From Thraustochytrium sp. TN22 (lineage: Eukaryota; Sar; Bigyra; Thraustochytrida; Thraustochytriidae), in assembly GCA_013306675.1 (NCBI GenBank), contig JABLUY010000027.1, forward strand, positions 1-64,000: 64,000 nt of DNA, given 5' to 3'. Below the pieces are notes generated by a model. That model did no database searches, had not been told where the DNA came from, and was given only the letters and a program-made list of their open reading frames with translations. Made by a program: the position numbers and the translations under genes. Of this stretch, positions 21,048 through 29,555 are shown one piece after another; within the stretch, counting starts at the first letter, position 1; every line of letters starts with the position of its first letter.

Positions 21048-21636
21048 TAGTTGCTCCTGCTGGCCGCGAACCTGGCGGGCTCGGAGGAGGCGAGCTGATG
21101 TGAGGCGAGACTCGGAGAGTCGGAGACCAAATCGTAGAAGCCACAGCTGAGTTGGCTAGCTGGCTGGCTGGCAGCCGGCGGTGCGGGCACGGCGACGATG
21201 CACCGCGGCGGCGCCCGGCTCGCGTTCGCTGGCGTTTCGCTGGAAGCGCCGCCGGTCCTAGTGGCCGGGCCGAGGGCCGAGCTTGCGTTTCGTCTCGTCA
21301 CGTCACCGCGGTTTCTCGTCCCGCCGGTGCCTGCTGCCTGCCGGTGCAGCGGCGTCCTGGCTGCTCGTCCTGCAGCGTCCTGGAGTGCAGGGAGTGCAGC
21401 TGCCTGGCGGCCGGTTTCACCAGAAGCGCACGCGCATCTGTGTCTGTGGCTCGCCGAGCATGGCTCAGCGTGCCCGGTGGCCAGCCGGCCGGCCGCCAGT
21501 GATGATGATGATGGCTGATGGCCAGGCGATGGCCAGTACCAGCGTACGTCGACCGCGAGCGCCGTGCGCGACGTGCGTGCACAGGCACTGCGGCCATTAC
21601 CAGCTGTGTGGCAAGCGTTACCCGGATTACCCGGAG

Positions 21637-21668
21637 TACCGCCATTACCGCCATTACCGCCATTACCG
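21637..21668. repeat. 9-bp tandem repeat TACCGCCAT
   Basis: Three full copies plus a partial one. A related ATTACCCGG block lies just before it, which suggests a longer degraded array. Confidence 0.8.
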
Positions 21669-21803
21669 TGGATCTCGGCGTTCCCGCCGGGGCGCGCAGG
21701 GACGCGGGGCGCAGGGAGCGCAACGCGCCAAGGCCGCACACAACGCACAAGGCGGCCGCGGGTGGGCACCGACAGCTTGGCGGCAGGCCGCGACAAGCCT
21801 GAT

Positions 21804-21859
21804 GTGAGTCAAGGCGACGGCCACTTTCATCGTGAGTCAAGGCGACGGCCACTTTCATC
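21804..21859. repeat. Perfect 28-bp direct tandem duplication
   Basis: Two identical 28-bp copies abut exactly (21804-21831 and 21832-21859). Each begins with GTGAGT, a consensus 5' splice donor on the plus strand. Confidence 0.9.
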
Positions 21860-23660
21860 TTGATCACCCCTTGATCGCTGCTGCGCCGGCGTACTTGAAT
21901 CGCAGCGCTGGCTGACGGCGGGCGGCCGCGATCATTGGACACCGGCAGCTCACATTTATTTCAAGAGATTCACGATGATTCGCTTGGGCCGGGCATTCCC
22001 TGAATGACAGCGAAGCCAATGCGTGCAAACGATTCCCAGCGAAGCCGCTTTGAAAGCTGCTCAACTCGCGAAAGCCTTGACCCCGAGCGTTGAGCTTGTG
22101 CTTGATGCCCGGCAGGATTTTTGCTGTTCGCCACGGGGCGGCTCCGACCTCGGCGACCACGAGCATCACGGCGTTCATGGACGAACTGAAGTATCCTCCT
22201 TGCCAGCTTGGTGTGCGTGGCCGGCAATAGAGCCTTGTACGTGCAATACTCGAGGTACTCGGAATGCCACGCTATGCCTTGCCGATGCAGCTGATCTCGA
22301 CCATCCAGTCCGTCCAGGTGACCCTTGCGCCGTTCGCTCGAGAGCCGCCAAACAGCGGCTGCACAAAAAGCTTGTTTGGCCGCCGACCAGCATCCAGTGG
22401 TGAGCCCGACCTTCGGTGCCAGGTCGGTGGTGGTGCAGCGGCAGCAGCCACGGCAGAAGAGTATAGACGGATCATGAGCCCGGGTCGAGATCCGAAGCGC
22501 AATGTGCGACCTTCCATCCTTGGCCCGCTCGGCGGCTGAATCCTCGGTATCGCGAGCCCTTGGAGGCTTGGCACCCCGTATGCTACGCAAATGCAGGCAT
22601 TTGCGCCTGGGTGGCGTTTGGCTTGCTGGATGGCTGCCAGCAGCCAGCAGACAAGTTTGCGCCTCTGGCCCACAAGGTTTCCCCTGAATTTCCGTTTGTT
22701 GTCGTCAGCATCTGCCTGCCGCCTGCGCCGGCCGCAGCGCCCTTCTGCCTGGCTTGCTGCAAGCGCCGCCGCCCAGAGTGACGCGCCACGTGCCGAACTG
22801 CAGTGGGGCGTACGCCCGCGACAGTCTCCGGTAGGAAGCAAAACAGAGCCCATTCCACCGTTCCACCGGCGAGGCCTTGGCTTGCGGCCTCCCGCCGCTG
22901 CAACCGCAGCCGGCGGTGACCGTCCTTGCGCTGGCCGCCCACGCGGCTGTCGGGCGCTTTCATTCATGCGCCGGCGCCGCGCTGACGGTGTTGCGCCCCG
23001 AGTGGCTGCTCCTCGCGCTCCGCTGCACCGGCCCTGGCGCCAGTGGCGCCCTGTGTGACGTGACTCGGCCTCGGTGCACTGCCACAGTCACAGCAGGAAG
23101 CATGCAAGGGAAAAACCCTTCTGCGAGACTGCGGCTGCTGCCTGCCAGTGCTTTGTACGTCCAGCGCCGGGTGAGGCGCAGGCCCTCGCGCAGACGCGCC
23201 AGAGAAGCGGCGCGCGGCGCCGGCGGGGCCGGCGCCGGCGCGCGCAGCTATCAAGCGTCTGCGTACGTCAACAGCGTCCGCCTCAGGCTGGCTGACGGTG
23301 CGAGAAGCTCGCTCGCCCGCTTGCTCGCGGCTCGCGCGCTCGCCCGGTCGTTCGACGCAGCTTCTCGCTGCCTTCCTGTTGGACGCGCTCCACCTTCGCT
23401 AGCCGATGGCGGCGTTGGCGGGAGCCTCGGAGGAGGCTGGCGGACTCGACGCAGCAGGGGAGGCACGTACGACAACGAGACAGCCCGCCTGGCGAATCGC
23501 ACGCGAGCGAGCATCAGAACTCAAACCCGCGTCTGGACGCTCGGCTAGCTCGCTCGCTCGCTAGCTAGAGCACCACCACTGGCGCCTACGTAGCTGCCCG
23601 GTGATCACAGGTCGGGCCGCAAGGAACGGGAGGGGGAAAGGGCACCAAGGAGACGGGCCC

Positions 23661-24689
23661 ATGTTGTCGGAGTCTTCGTCGGAGGGGCCGGGCCAGCCGG
23701 CAGATGAGCACGAGATCACCATGGTGAAGGAGAAGGAGCTAAAGCACCGCGAGGGCATGGGCGAAAAGCTGAACGAGGCCGGCGTGGGCCTGGCCGGCGC
23801 CTACGCGCGCTACGGTGCCTTCATTGAGCACACGATGCGCGGCAACCCGACGGACTCCCCCGACCACACGCGCAAGCCCAGTCTCCTGCGCGAGATGCTG
23901 GCCGAGTTCATGGGCACCGCGCTCATGGTGGGCATGGGCCTCGGCGTGAACGCCTCGGCCGTCATCGCCGGCGCGCAGTCGGGCCTCTTCCAGATCGGCA
24001 TGGTGTGGGGCCTGTCGATCTGGGTCTCCATCTGCGCCTTTGGCAGCATCAGCGGCGCGCACATCAATCCGGCCGTCTCCTTCGCCTTCGCCGTCCTGCG
24101 GCCCTTTGACTTCCCCATTTATAAGCTTGGCCCGTACTGGGTGGCGCAGCTGGCCGGCGGCATCTTGGCTGGTGTCATCAACTACATCGCCTTCTCCTCG
24201 GCCATCGAGGCCTTCGAGGAGAGCGAGGGCCTCGTGCGCGGCGAGCCGGGCTCCGAGTGGTCCGCCATGGTCTTTGGCGAGTACTTTCCGAACCCGGACA
24301 TTCGCCAAAACACTGCCTTTGACTGGAACAAGGAGACCGTGCGCTGGCAGGGCTGCCTGGGCGTCGAGATCTTCGGCACGTGCATCCTCATGTTCACCGT
24401 GCTGGCTCTCAACGACCCGCGCAACCACTTGCGCCTGCACCCAGCGGCTGCCGCCTTCGGCGTCGGCATGATCGTTGCCGTGCTCATCACCAACTACGCG
24501 CCGCTCAATCAGACCGGCTTCAACCCGGCGCGCGACTTCGGCCCGCGCCTCGTCGCCTACGCCTTTGGCTGGGGTGACATCGCTATTCCCGGCACCAAGG
24601 GCGGCTTTTGGTGCTACATCGTCGGCCCGCTCATCGGCGCGCCCATCGGTGGCGCCCTCCACGACTTTGTGCTCATGCGCGGCTTGTGA
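23661..24689 (+). CDS. Aquaglyceroporin (MIP family)
   Basis: This is a membrane channel for water, glycerol and similar small solutes. The predicted protein is 342 aa with six membrane segments and two half-helix loops. The first NPA motif is SGAHINPAVSF (near residue 135) and the second GFNPARDFGPR (near 287). Asp directly after NPAR is typical of the GlpF-like aquaglyceroporins rather than strict water channels. A long hydrophilic N-terminal tail (~75 aa, Glu/Lys-rich) and a loop of about 50 residues between the halves (EESEGLVRGEP region) are larger than in bacterial GlpF. The first in-frame ATG after the upstream stop is 23661; the one at 23721 (MVKEKEL) is an alternative. It converges on the methyltransferase gene. 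Osmolyte handling is the likely role. Confidence 0.92.
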   Translation: MLSESSSEGPGQPADEHEITMVKEKELKHREGMGEKLNEAGVGLAGAYARYGAFIEHTMRGNPTDSPDHTRKPSLLREMLAEFMGTALMVGMGLGVNASAVIAGAQSGLFQIGMVWGLSIWVSICAFGSISGAHINPAVSFAFAVLRPFDFPIYKLGPYWVAQLAGGILAGVINYIAFSSAIEAFEESEGLVRGEPGSEWSAMVFGEYFPNPDIRQNTAFDWNKETVRWQGCLGVEIFGTCILMFTVLALNDPRNHLRLHPAAAAFGVGMIVAVLITNYAPLNQTGFNPARDFGPRLVAYAFGWGDIAIPGTKGGFWCYIVGPLIGAPIGGALHDFVLMRGL

Positions 24690-25115
24690 TTCGGGAGCCG
24701 CTGCGCCGCGTCGGGCACTGCAGCGCCCCTTTGTTTGAAACCCCACCCCTCGTCGTTCGCTATCGACCCGGGCCGACCTGCTCCAAATAAGTAATGTATT
24801 TGCGATTCTCAATCTCTATCACCTCATCACCGGCGCGCGCCCGTGTGACGTGGCACGCGGCGGCCACATTGACCTTTTGAAATTGTAAAAGAGCGAGGCG
24901 ACTCTTGGCATCTGAGTCAGCGGTCTGCAGCTGGTTCTAGCTTCGTAGCTCTGCATTGGCTCGCTCCCATTGACCTTTTGAAATTGTAAAAGAGCGAGGC
25001 GTCTCTTGGCATCTGAGTCAGCGGTCTGCAGCTGGTTCTTGCTTCGTAGCTCTGCATTGGCTCGCTCCCATTGGCTCCCCCTCCCATGACTTGTCCGGCA
25101 GCGCTCTCTTCGTGC
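24690..25115. other. Convergent intergenic region
   Basis: 426 bases lie between the aquaglyceroporin and methyltransferase stop codons. It is less GC-rich than the genes and holds a 101-bp tandem duplication. Terminators or polyadenylation sites for both genes should lie here; ATAAGTAATGTATTTG near 24786 is AT-rich. No gene is seen. Confidence 0.5.
24867..25068. repeat. 101-bp tandem duplication
   Basis: Two copies, 24867-24967 and 24968-25068, differ at about two positions (ACTC/TCTC and TTCTAG/TTCTTG). The sequence following copy 2 restarts the unit with CATTGGCTCCC. The near identity implies a recent event. Confidence 0.92.
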
Positions 25116-25988
25116 TCACGTTGCATCTTCCTCGGCTGCCAGAGCTGCGTCCGGCTCGGCAGTCGCGAGGGCGAGAACCTCGAGCGCCTCGTGCAGACTC
25201 GCGCGCTCGAAGGCCTCGCTGCCCGTGTCCCCGGTGAACGGGGTGCTCCAGACCGCGCCAGAGGCCGCGGCGTCGTCGGCGTCCTCCTCCGCAAGCGCAT
25301 CCTCCAAGCTCGTTTCGTAGACCGCGAGGCCGGAGGCATCCCAAAGCGAAGCGTCAAATTCCTCGCTAGCGTCGTGCAGCACCGCCAGAATCGCATAGCC
25401 CTGAACGTGGGTGGCGGAACCCGAGACGGCCTTGGCCAGCGCAAAGACATCCAGGTAGCGCGTGACCAGACCGTGTCTGGCCGCCGCGTCGCGCACTTCG
25501 CGCAGCGACTTGCCGCGCAGAAAGGAGCACAGCACCCAGAGTCCGCGCGGGCGGCGCAGGAGCGCGGCGCCCGCCCTCACGAGCGTGTCCACATCCACAT
25601 TGTAGTAGAGCACTTCGGAGGCCACCACGATCTCAAAGGCGCCGCGCAGCGCTTCGATGGCGCCCGCGTCCGCCCAGTCGAGCGTCTGCACGCTCACGTC
25701 CGCCTTGCCGGGCTCGCCAGTCTCCAGCGCCGCCTCCGCGCGCCTGAGCGCCTCCTCATTCACGTCCGTGAGCAGCAGCCTCCCGCACACGCCGCGCAGC
25801 GGCAGCGCCGCCGGCTGCGACCCGCAGCCGAGCTCCACGGCGTCCGCCTCTCTCGCCGCGCCCACGGCCTCCACGGCGTCGCCCAGCGCCGCCGCCGCCG
25901 CCGCCGTCACCTGCGACAGCGACCACGTCGCGAGCCCGGTCGCGTCCGCCTCCCAGCCGGCCTCGCGCGCGCGCGCGCCGCCCTGCAT
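25116..25988 (-). CDS. METTL21/FAM86-like methyltransferase
   Basis: This is an AdoMet-dependent methyltransferase of the family that modifies lysines of chaperones and translation factors (Methyltransf_16). The predicted protein is 290 aa. Motif I is AVELGCGSQPAALPL near residue 50. Motif II is LLLTDVNEEALRRAEAAL, motif III the DWADAG region, and motif IV the family-typical IVVASEVLYYN near 124. The C-terminal ~90 residues are acidic and poorly conserved. The short N-terminus includes WSLSQVTAAAAA, equivalent to the family's W...L...L segment before motif I. The ATG at 25988 gives a Kozak-neutral context. It is divergent from the MBL-fold gene (433 bases). The substrate cannot be told from sequence. 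Confidence 0.82.
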   Translation of the reverse strand: MQGGARAREAGWEADATGLATWSLSQVTAAAAAALGDAVEAVGAAREADAVELGCGSQPAALPLRGVCGRLLLTDVNEEALRRAEAALETGEPGKADVSVQTLDWADAGAIEALRGAFEIVVASEVLYYNVDVDTLVRAGAALLRRPRGLWVLCSFLRGKSLREVRDAAARHGLVTRYLDVFALAKAVSGSATHVQGYAILAVLHDASEEFDASLWDASGLAVYETSLEDALAEEDADDAAASGAVWSTPFTGDTGSEAFERASLHEALEVLALATAEPDAALAAEEDAT

Positions 25989-26187
25989 CCCGCCCCGCGC
26001 GCGTGCGCCGCGCCGCGCCCCGCCGCCCGCGGCCCGAGGGCTTTCGAATTTGAATTTCGAATGGAATCAAACTTCTCGCTGAGCCTGCGAACCAGCCGGC
26101 AGCAAATTCGAAATGCAGCCCGCCAGGCTCGCCGCCGCGGCGGGGCGCGCGCGCGCGCGCGGGCGCGCGCCGGCGCTGAGGCGGCGG

Positions 26188-26222
<35 letters not shown>

Positions 26223-26421
26223 CCGAGCTGATTTGCCGCCGAGCCCGAGTCCGAGTCCGAGTCCGGGTCCGACTCGGAGTCCGAGTCGCGGGCCATGGCG
26301 TCGTCAACGACGACGACCCTGGCGCGGCGCGCGGCGGCGACGCGGCGCTCGGCGCGCACTGGCACTGGCAGACTCGGAGCTGGCAGGCACTGCAGCGGCT
26401 GCAAGGGCGCCGGAGCGGAGG
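25989..26421. promoter_or_regulatory. Divergent promoter of methyltransferase and MBL genes
   Basis: 433 bases. It contains an AT-richer palindrome-like patch TTCGAATTTGAATTTCGAA (26041-26060), a (GAC)n microsatellite at 26192-26221 and a GAGTCC-rich array at 26244-26290. No gene is supported. Confidence 0.5.
26192..26221. repeat. (GAC)n microsatellite
   Basis: A near-perfect GAC trinucleotide array lies between two divergent start codons. It is followed by an imperfect GAGTCC hexamer array. Confidence 0.8.
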
Positions 26422-27180
26422 ATGCAGGCGGCGGCGCGCGCGGCGGGCGCGCTGGCGGCGCGCGCGCGCGGCGGCGCGGCGGGCGCGCGGCGGGCGCTGT
26501 CGTCGTCGGCGCAGCGCATGCTGGAGCGGCTGGCGGTGGTGTCGGCGCCCGTGGGGCCGCTGGCGGCCAACCAGTGGTGCCTGGCGTGCAAGGAGACGCG
26601 CAAGGCGGCGATCGTGGACTCGGGCGGCGAGCGCACGGAGTGGGAGACCTTCAAGGGATTCCTCGAGGGCCAGGGCTACGAGCTGGACGCGCTGCTGCAC
26701 ACGCACGCGCACGCCGATCACATCGCCGGCGTCGGCGTGGCGCACGAGTTCTACCCGGACGTTCCGCTCTACCTGCACAAGGACGACCTGCCCAACTACC
26801 GCGATGTGCCCTCCTTCTGCGAGGAGCTCGGCTTCCCGCTGCCGGCCAAGCTGCCGGCGGAGGACGCCTTCACCGATCTCGCGCCGCTCAAGACCATCAA
26901 CTTTGGCACCTTCACCTTTGAGGTGATCCACACGCCGGGCCACGCCCCGGGCCACGTCTGCTTTTACGAGCCGGACCTCAAGCTGCTCGTGGGCGGCGAC
27001 ATGATCTTTCGCGGAGCCATCGGCCGCACCGACCTGGCCTACGGCTCGCCCGAGGAGATGCGCGCCTCCCTCAAGAAGCTTGTCGACCACGTCGACGCAG
27101 AGACCACTATTCTCCCCGGTCATGGCGAGGTGACAACCATGGGCTCCGAAATTGCTTCGAACTCCCTGCTGCAGTTCTGA
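26422..27180 (+). CDS. MBL-fold hydrolase, glyoxalase II-like, probably mitochondrial
   Basis: This is a metallo-beta-lactamase-fold hydrolase close to hydroxyacylglutathione hydrolase (thioester hydrolysis in methylglyoxal detoxification). The predicted protein is 252 aa. The first metal motif is HTHAHADHIAG near residue 92, where the usual THxHxDH reads with Ala. The next ligands are HTPGHAPGHVCFY near 170, VGGDMIFRGAIGRTDL with its bridging Asp, and PGHGEVTTMG near 232. The N-terminal ~30 residues are Ala/Arg-rich with no acids (AARAAGALAARARG), a likely mitochondrial presequence. It lacks the C-terminal glutathione-binding domain of classic glyoxalase II, so a bacterial YcbL-type or another thioesterase role is possible. 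The frame is open upstream; the ATG at the presequence was chosen. Confidence 0.88.
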   Translation: MQAAARAAGALAARARGGAAGARRALSSSAQRMLERLAVVSAPVGPLAANQWCLACKETRKAAIVDSGGERTEWETFKGFLEGQGYELDALLHTHAHADHIAGVGVAHEFYPDVPLYLHKDDLPNYRDVPSFCEELGFPLPAKLPAEDAFTDLAPLKTINFGTFTFEVIHTPGHAPGHVCFYEPDLKLLVGGDMIFRGAIGRTDLAYGSPEEMRASLKKLVDHVDAETTILPGHGEVTTMGSEIASNSLLQF

Positions 27181-27500
27181 TGGTCTACCTCCAAGAAAGA
27201 GCTTGCGATTGTTTGACTGCGAGGCCCGCTCGGCGAGCGACCAACGAACACTCACCAACCTCGAGCGCGAGCGTACTTTCGAAGACTGAGAGAATTGAAC
27301 TTTCAAGTGCGAGCGCACAAACGCCTGGCCGCTATGTGGCAAGGCTTGTTACTTCGCGCTCTCACACCAGCTCCCACCTTGAAGAGACAGAGCCGCCGAC
27401 CCATGCTCTCAGCGTGCGCTGAGGCATTGCCATCTCGTCCAACACGAACGAGAAACACACAATCTTGATCAACACCATGGCATCTCGCGCGGGCAGAGCG
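27181..27500. other. Convergent intergenic region
   Basis: 320 bases separate the stop codons of the MBL-fold gene and the kinase-like gene. It is moderately AT-enriched, as expected for two facing 3' UTRs. I see no repeat or gene. Confidence 0.45.
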
Positions 27501-28859
27501 CTACTGAGACACGACGCGGCGCAACCTAGCCTCCGCCTCGGCGAGGTTTGCCAAATCCTCGACCAAGTCCCCTGTTTCGGATGGGTCCTCCTGGATGCGA
27601 GCATGGCCCAGGTCAATTACCCGCACCGACAGATCGTCCTCGCGAATGACATAGTTGCGCAACGCCACGTCTCCGTGCGCCACGCCTGCCTTGTGGATGG
27701 CCAAGAGGTGCGACCTCATCACAGCCAACACCCCCTCGAGGCCGCCAGGCGCCGCTCTCACCAGCGGCACGGCACGTCGCGACGCCAGGCTCACGCCCTC
27801 CTCGGTGAGCACGAGAGCGTGAACACCACGCAACTTGTCGACACCGTCGATCACCACGCGCGGCAGCACAGTGCCTTGCAGGGAGCGGAGCCGCGAGTAC
27901 GCGCGCCCCTCCGTCCGAAGCTCGACCTGAGCGCGCTCCGCGCCGACCGGAGCAATCTTGACGAAGCATCGCCGCCCCGCGAGCGTGAGGCCCGGGTACC
28001 CCAGACCCTCGTCGCCCATGAGCAGCCCGAAGCGCCTCGCCGCGAAGGACTCACCAAGGTCGACCGAGAGCCGCGGCACGGGCAAGGAAGGGAGGGCTGT
28101 CTGGTCCTGAACGTCGGCACTCACGTCATCCCGCGACGCGTCCCTTGGCGACCCTGACACGCCATCAGCCTGCGCGTTGTTTCCGGCGCTCTTGGCCTTG
28201 CGACTCGGGGTCTCACGACTCTGGGTCTCTCGAGTGCTTCGGGGTTTCCTTGACACCGTCGGAAAGGACCGCCCAGGCCTCTCCGCATCGAGCTCTGGCG
28301 CTGTCGTGTCGACGGGCTCCTTTTGGATCGCCTTGAGTCGCTTGCTCCGCCTTACCGGGTTCGCTGCCTGCGCAGTCGACGGACGCTTCGGCATGAAGTA
28401 ATCCTTCTGCTTCACATCGACCTGCATCCGTTCACGGATAGGGCTCCAGTCCTCTCCTTGAACCACTCCTTGAGCCATGCCCATGACCGTGCCCTTGTAG
28501 GTGGAGACGCGGGTGATTAGTTTGTTCAGGGGCAAGAAGTCTGGGAAGGAGATCCTCTGGCTGTAAAAGTGCTCCGCCAGCTTCTCCTGGAGCGCCTCAA
28601 GTTGCGCGATGCTGTACTCCATCAACCGGTTCGCACCATCGACCCTGTCCAGGATCAACTCCGCAGGCCAGTCTTTACAAAAGTCCACGTACGAGGGGTC
28701 GTCCGTGATCCGCTTCACCACCGCGGCCTCCGAGTCATCGTAGATGTCCTCCAGGGGCGTCGGTTCCACGCGCCCCAGGTCCACCTCGCCCTGCGCGTTG
28801 CTCTCGCGCTTGTCAGCGCCGGCTTTGCCGCTGTCGCGCTTCTTGCCGCCGCGCGGCAT
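27501..28859 (-). CDS. Divergent protein kinase-like protein (HGD-type)
   Basis: The predicted protein is 452 aa. The C-terminal half resembles a minimal kinase fold. A candidate ATP-site lysine lies in RCFVKIAPV near residue 300. The catalytic loop AHGDVALRNYVI is near 393-404, with HGD in place of HRD and Asn kept. The metal motif is VIDLGHA near 414, DLG in place of DFG. HGD loops are found in atypical kinases and in some phosphotransferases of fungi and oomycetes, so it may phosphorylate protein or a small molecule. The N-terminal half is predicted helical (DPSYVDFCKDWPAELILDRV) and then Ser/Arg/Thr-rich and disordered. The start at 28859 (MPRGGKKRDS) is the first ATG near non-repetitive sequence; the frame extends upstream to 29291 through repeat-rich sequence. 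The family name is uncertain. Confidence 0.75.
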   Translation of the reverse strand: MPRGGKKRDSGKAGADKRESNAQGEVDLGRVEPTPLEDIYDDSEAAVVKRITDDPSYVDFCKDWPAELILDRVDGANRLMEYSIAQLEALQEKLAEHFYSQRISFPDFLPLNKLITRVSTYKGTVMGMAQGVVQGEDWSPIRERMQVDVKQKDYFMPKRPSTAQAANPVRRSKRLKAIQKEPVDTTAPELDAERPGRSFPTVSRKPRSTRETQSRETPSRKAKSAGNNAQADGVSGSPRDASRDDVSADVQDQTALPSLPVPRLSVDLGESFAARRFGLLMGDEGLGYPGLTLAGRRCFVKIAPVGAERAQVELRTEGRAYSRLRSLQGTVLPRVVIDGVDKLRGVHALVLTEEGVSLASRRAVPLVRAAPGGLEGVLAVMRSHLLAIHKAGVAHGDVALRNYVIREDDLSVRVIDLGHARIQEDPSETGDLVEDLANLAEAEARLRRVVSQ

Positions 28860-28910
28860 CTTCTCGCACGCGCGCCGCGCCACCGCGCACTGCGCACGCA
28901 GCCGCGCCCT

Positions 28911-28940
28911 CGCCGCGCCGCGCCGCGCCGCGCCGCGCCC
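28911..28940. repeat. (CGCCG)n pentanucleotide array
   Basis: Tandem CGCCG units about 50 bases upstream of the kinase-like start codon, on the template side of its promoter. Confidence 0.8.
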
Positions 28941-29446
28941 CGCTCGCGAGCCTGCGAGCCTGCGAGGCTTGGAGGGGTCTCGCCGCGGTTCGTTCTGGGT
29001 CTGCGGCGCGTGCGCGCCCGAGAGGACCGCGAGGGCGGCGCCGCTGCGTTCTGCAGGCAGGACCGCACCAGCCGGCCTGCGCGCGCTTGACGACGCCATC
29101 AGGATCTCGCCTTGCTCATGCGTTCCGCAAGCAGCACTGACAGCGACAGCAAGGCTGGCCGTGACGGTAGCCTGCATGTCCCGGCGCCGTCCTGCCTCCC
29201 GATGGGACGCTGGCGCTTCCTTCGCAGGGCAGAGCAAGTGCGTGCAAGTGGCGTGGAACGGGGTGCTGAAGCGATCCGCAGCGATCATCACGGCGGCTGA
29301 GGACTGCTCAGCACCAGGGAGAGATGGAAAAAGGAGAAAAACAGATCACACGGATGATCTACAAAGTGCCAGTGGCCCGAGTCTGAGGGAGGGACTCGGA
29401 GTGCGTTGGCGCTACGATGAGCTTGCTTGCCAAGCCTCTGGGCCGG

Positions 29447-29537
29447 GCGCTGCTTGACTCGGTGCTTGTCTGGTCTGGGCGCTGAGCGCTGCTTGACTCG
29501 GTGCTTGTCTGGTCTGGGCGCTGCTTGACTCGGTGCT
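29447..29537. repeat. Triplicated GCGCTGCTTGACTCGGTGCT block
   Basis: Three copies begin at 29447, 29486 and 29518 (spacings 39 and 32). The third copy is shortened. They lie just outside the stop codon of the ARF-GEF gene, probably in its 3' UTR. Confidence 0.85.
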
Positions 29538-29555
29538 TTTGACTCGAAGGGCCAG

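Larger units (their letters stand above)
20372..23660. other. Gene-poor stretch with short repeats
   Basis: This 3.3 kb is the longest stretch without a supported gene. 20372-21150 is very GC-rich and presumably carries the pseudoprotease promoter. 21150-23550 is visibly less GC-rich, with many short ORFs on both strands that match nothing I know. It contains GGAT, CTGG and 9-bp repeats and a 28-bp duplication. The last few hundred bases should hold the aquaglyceroporin promoter. A decayed element, a multi-exon gene or a noncoding RNA cannot be excluded. Confidence 0.5.
28860..29555. other. Intergenic region with pentamer and 39-bp repeats
   Basis: 696 bases between the kinase-like start and the ARF-GEF stop. 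It holds a (GCCGC)n array adjoining the kinase-like promoter and a triplicated block next to the ARF-GEF 3' end. No gene is supported. Confidence 0.5.

Noticed and set aside
21970-22590. Minus-strand frame with a weak hAT-transposase-like phrase (LTTGCWSAAK)
   Set aside because: Only one short phrase is suggestive; no other transposase block, terminal inverted repeat or target duplication could be seen.
22272-22967. Minus-strand frame whose end (MVEISCIGKA) recalls the end of RidA/YjgF proteins
   Set aside because: The spacing to the preceding Arg is wrong for RidA and no upstream RidA motif is present.
22877-23548. 223-codon plus-strand frame upstream of the aquaglyceroporin
   Set aside because: Biased Ala/Arg/Ser composition, no domain; more likely promoter DNA.
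23601-23660. Longer N-terminus for the aquaglyceroporin
   Set aside because: That start is a GTG codon; the first ATG in frame is 23661.
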